From assembly GCA_017632755.1 (NCBI GenBank), contig JAGBQU010000165.1, positions 1 through 8,719 of the forward strand: a stretch of 8,719 nt of DNA, in the 5' to 3' direction. This DNA is from Lachnospiraceae bacterium. Its GTDB lineage: Bacteria; Bacillota_A; Clostridia; Lachnospirales; Lachnospiraceae. Below are positions 6,725 to 8,719 of this stretch, in pieces. The notes under the pieces were generated by a model. The model did no database searches, was not told the origin of the DNA, and worked only from the letters and a program-made list of their open reading frames with translations. The translations under genes and the position numbers were made by a program. Each line of letters begins with the position of its first letter. The stretch's first letter is position 1.

Positions 6725-8425
6725 TTATTCCGCAGAAATCACATAATAGTAAATCGGCTGTCCGCCATATTCCAGTTCCACATCACAATCCGAGTAGGAC
6801 TGTTCAATCCTTTCCTTGAGAATCTCTGCGTCCTCGGGTGAAACATCACTTCCATAGTAGATACTGATCAGTTCCATCTCATCATCCCCGATCATCTCAT
6901 CCACCATCTCAACGGTTGTCTCGAGAATATCCTTTCCGACGGCAAGGATTCCCTTATCTCCGATTCCCATGATATCATCCTGCTTGATGATCTTATCATC
7001 TATCTCCGTGTCGCGGACAGCATATGTGACCTGTCCGGTACGCACGCTCAGGATATCCTCATTCATGTTTCTCTCGATTTCCTCAAGACTCAGATCCGGA
7101 ACGTAGTTGAGGATCGCGGTGATTCCCTGCGGAACCGTCTTTGAGGGGATCACGATCACATTCTTATCCTCCGTCAGTGCCTTTGCCTGGTTCGCTGCGA
7201 GAATGATATTTTTGTTATTCGGGAAAACAAACACGTTTTTGGCATTCACTTTCGCAATGGCACTAAGAATGTCCTCCGTACTCGGGTTCATTGTCTGTCC
7301 GCCCTCTATGATCTGATCGACGCCGACAGAGCGGAAGATCTCTGCCAGACCTTCTCCAACGGAAACAGCCAAAAAGCCGACTTCCTTGGGTTCCTCCAAA
7401 ATCACGTCTTCCGTGCTCTTCTCGGAATCCAACCGTGCAGCTGCGCCGCCTGTCTGATTTTTCTGTGCTTCCTTAAAGAGTTTTTCCTGATGCTCTATGC
7501 GCATATTATCGATCTTCATGTTGGACAACTGTCCGAAAGTAAGCGCCCTTTGAATGGCGAGTCCCGGATCGTTCGTATGCACATGAACCTTTACGATCTC
7601 GTCATCTGCAACCAGTACGAGCGAATCACCGATGGACTCTAAAAATTCCTTGAATTTCTTCTCCATCTTTGATGTAAAGGCTTTATTTAAGAGGATGATA
7701 AACTCCGTACAATAACCGAATTTGATATCTGCAGTATCTGCCGCGCTGCTGTCCACATTTACTTTTACAGCGGAAGCGGAAGGCTCTGTAAAGGTCAGAT
7801 CCAGTTCTTCCCCTCTGAATGCTTTCTGCGCGCCCTTTAATACCGTAACAAGACCCTGTCCGCCGCTGTCTACAACGCCTGCCTGTTTTAAAACAGGCAA
7901 CAGATCCGGCGTCTGCGCCAGAACAACCTCCGCATGAGCGATCACTTTTTCGGTGAACAGATCCAGATCCTCCTCATCTTTGAGTTCCATCGCCTTTTGC
8001 GCTACGCCCTTGGCAACGGTCAAGATCGTACCTTCCTTTGGCTTCATGACTGCCTTATATGCACTCTCAACTGCCTTTTCAAACGCAAAAGCGAGCACTC
8101 TGCAGTCCACAGCATCGGTCTCACCGACCACCTTGCAAAAGCCACGGAACAGCTGGGAAAGGATAACGCCCGAGTTACCTCTTGCACCCCTGAGGGAACC
8201 GGAAGAAATCGCCTTTGTAAGCGTTTTAAAATCAAAACCATCCTCAAGTGCGCGCACTTCCTTAGCCGCAGACATGATCGTCATACACATATTGGTTCCC
8301 GTATCACCGTCCGGAACGGGAAAAACATTTAACTCATTGATATATTCCTTGTTTGCTTCCAGATTTTTTGCACCGGCTAAGAACATGACTGAAAGTGTCT
8401 TAGCATCCATTGTCTTTACTGCCAC
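6725..8425 (-). CDS. fakA: DAK2/DhaL-domain protein, FakA/YloV-type fatty acid kinase catalytic subunit
   Basis: FakA-family proteins phosphorylate fatty acids held by a FakB (DegV-type) partner, producing acyl-phosphate for phospholipid synthesis. No FakB is encoded here. The 566-residue protein has an N-terminal DhaL kinase domain (about 1-205). Its Mg-nucleotide motif is PVPDGDTGTNM, with Asp39, Asp41 and Asn45. SLRGARGNSGVILSQ (77-91), KPKEGTILTV (128-137) and VDSGGQGL (185-192) follow. The middle domain carries the HVHTNDPG motif (His281, His283), a polar low-complexity linker spans about 320-347, and a C-terminal domain follows (about 348-566). The start is GTG at 8425-8423, chosen because AAGGAGG (8440-8434) stands eight bases before it and because the family N-terminus aligns there. 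An ATG six codons in is too far from that site. The gene lies 13 bases after the Asp23-family gene, matching the yloU-yloV pairing of Firmicutes. The enzymatic role is inferred from family membership. Confidence 0.87.
   Translation of the reverse strand: MAVKTMDAKTLSVMFLAGAKNLEANKEYINELNVFPVPDGDTGTNMCMTIMSAAKEVRALEDGFDFKTLTKAISSGSLRGARGNSGVILSQLFRGFCKVVGETDAVDCRVLAFAFEKAVESAYKAVMKPKEGTILTVAKGVAQKAMELKDEEDLDLFTEKVIAHAEVVLAQTPDLLPVLKQAGVVDSGGQGLVTVLKGAQKAFRGEELDLTFTEPSASAVKVNVDSSAADTADIKFGYCTEFIILLNKAFTSKMEKKFKEFLESIGDSLVLVADDEIVKVHVHTNDPGLAIQRALTFGQLSNMKIDNMRIEHQEKLFKEAQKNQTGGAAARLDSEKSTEDVILEEPKEVGFLAVSVGEGLAEIFRSVGVDQIIEGGQTMNPSTEDILSAIAKVNAKNVFVFPNNKNIILAANQAKALTEDKNVIVIPSKTVPQGITAILNYVPDLSLEEIERNMNEDILSVRTGQVTYAVRDTEIDDKIIKQDDIMGIGDKGILAVGKDILETTVEMVDEMIGDDEMELISIYYGSDVSPEDAEILKERIEQSYSDCDVELEYGGQPIYYYVISAE
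7880..7899. repeat. Perfect 20-bp palindrome inside fakA
   Basis: TGCCTGTTTTAAAACAGGCA is its own reverse complement over all 20 bases. It lies in the fakA codons for Pro-Val-Leu-Lys-Gln-Ala just before the VDSGG motif (residues 177-182). As RNA it could form an 8-bp stem with a TTAA loop. No U-run follows on either strand. It matches no operator I recognise and may come from codon choice in a conserved peptide. Confidence 0.5.
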
Positions 8426-8433
8426 CAGTCTTT

Positions 8434-8440
8434 CCTCCTT
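8434..8440 (-). promoter_or_regulatory. Ribosome binding site that sets the GTG start of fakA and overlaps the upstream stop
   Basis: The minus strand reads TAAGGAGG, where TAA (8441-8439) ends the Asp23-family gene and AAGGAGG (8440-8434) is the ribosome site for the GTG at 8425. The eight-base spacing supports the GTG. The overlap means ribosomes ending the first gene stop on the initiation site of the second, so translational coupling is likely. Confidence 0.75.
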
Positions 8441-8719
8441 AATCGATCACTCGAACACCTTCGACAAAGATGTTCACTTTTTCAACGGAAAGCCCTGTAA
8501 ATTCCTCAACCTTATACTTTACATTGCTCACCAGATTCTCCGAAACAGTCAGAATATTAACCCCGTATGCAACGATCAGGTGAAAATCAATCGTCAGTTT
8601 TGCATTATCGACCGTAACAGAGACTCCGGTTGAGAGGGAGTCCTTTTTTAAAAGCTTCACAAGACCATCTTTCACATTTACACTTGCCATACCTACGATA
8701 CCAAAACATTCAACAGCAA
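8439..8719 (-). CDS. Asp23/Gls24 (YloU-like) family protein, 5' end outside window
   Basis: Asp23/Gls24 proteins are small cytoplasmic or membrane-associated proteins linked to cell-envelope homeostasis and alkaline or general stress; the biochemical role of the YloU type is not settled. The window holds 92 complete codons. An ATG at 8690 would give only 83 residues and has no ribosome site. The same frame stays open to the window edge and encodes AVECFGIVG immediately before that Met, a segment typical of the family interior (AxECxGVVGM). The true start is therefore upstream, perhaps 25-30 codons beyond the edge given the usual 115-120 residues. Conserved features seen are VKDGLVKLLKK, IDFHLIVAYGVNI and the C-terminal VEKVNIFVEGVRV. 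It precedes fakA by 13 bases, the yloU-yloV arrangement. Its promoter is not in the window. Confidence 0.88.
   Translation of the reverse strand, partial: AVECFGIVGMASVNVKDGLVKLLKKDSLSTGVSVTVDNAKLTIDFHLIVAYGVNILTVSENLVSNVKYKVEEFTGLSVEKVNIFVEGVRVID

Noticed and set aside
7953..8633. A 226-codon plus-strand open frame opposite fakA and the Asp23-family gene
   Set aside because: It crosses the junction of two real genes on the other strand, is Ser-rich without recognisable motifs and shows no supporting promoter or ribosome site.
1..8719. Mobile elements, CRISPR arrays, tRNA or rRNA genes, defence or toxin-antitoxin genes
   Set aside because: The window is almost filled by conserved housekeeping genes, with only two spacers over 100 bases (4307-4495 and 6554-6724). 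I saw no regularly spaced repeats, transposase motifs, cloverleaf-like sequences or foreign-looking genes.

Overview
This is an ordinary stretch of bacterial chromosome. All five complete or near-complete genes, plus one cut by the window edge, lie on the minus strand, so the biological order runs from high to low coordinate: Asp23/Gls24-family protein (5' end outside the window), FakA/YloV-type DAK2-domain protein, RecG helicase, a type IIA topoisomerase B subunit (ParE/GyrB-like), its A subunit (ParC/GyrA-like), and the first 33 codons of RsmD. Strong AGGAGG ribosome sites, base composition near 50% GC, the Asp23-YloV-RecG order known from Firmicutes and the protein sequences themselves suggest a Clostridia member, most likely Lachnospiraceae. 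The taxon is an inference from family resemblance, not from a search.

Layout: 8719-8439 asp23-like gene; 8425-6725 fakA-like gene, starting at GTG, with its ribosome site overlapping the previous stop codon; 6724-6554 spacer with a terminator-like hairpin; 6553-4496 recG; 4495-4307 spacer with an extended -10 promoter and a long inverted repeat in the predicted parE leader; 4306-2384 parE; 2370-133 parC, again with its ribosome site overlapping the previous stop; 132-102 spacer with a hairpin that contains the parC stop; 101-1 rsmD start.

Working model: asp23 and fakA are translated as a tight pair concerned with envelope and fatty-acid homeostasis. recG follows after a possible partial terminator. 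parE-parC-rsmD form a second transcription unit with their own promoter just after recG; the two topoisomerase subunits assemble into one A2B2 enzyme, and RsmD modifies 16S rRNA. RecG (fork reversal and repair) and topoisomerase IV (decatenation) both serve chromosome replication, but their adjacency does not by itself show a functional link.

I found no mobile element, CRISPR array, tRNA, rRNA, phage gene or unknown gene cluster. The points worth a second look are regulatory and compositional: the parE leader, the unusual hairpins, a perfect 20-bp palindrome inside fakA, and marked GATC enrichment. I see no sign of an undescribed multi-gene system here.
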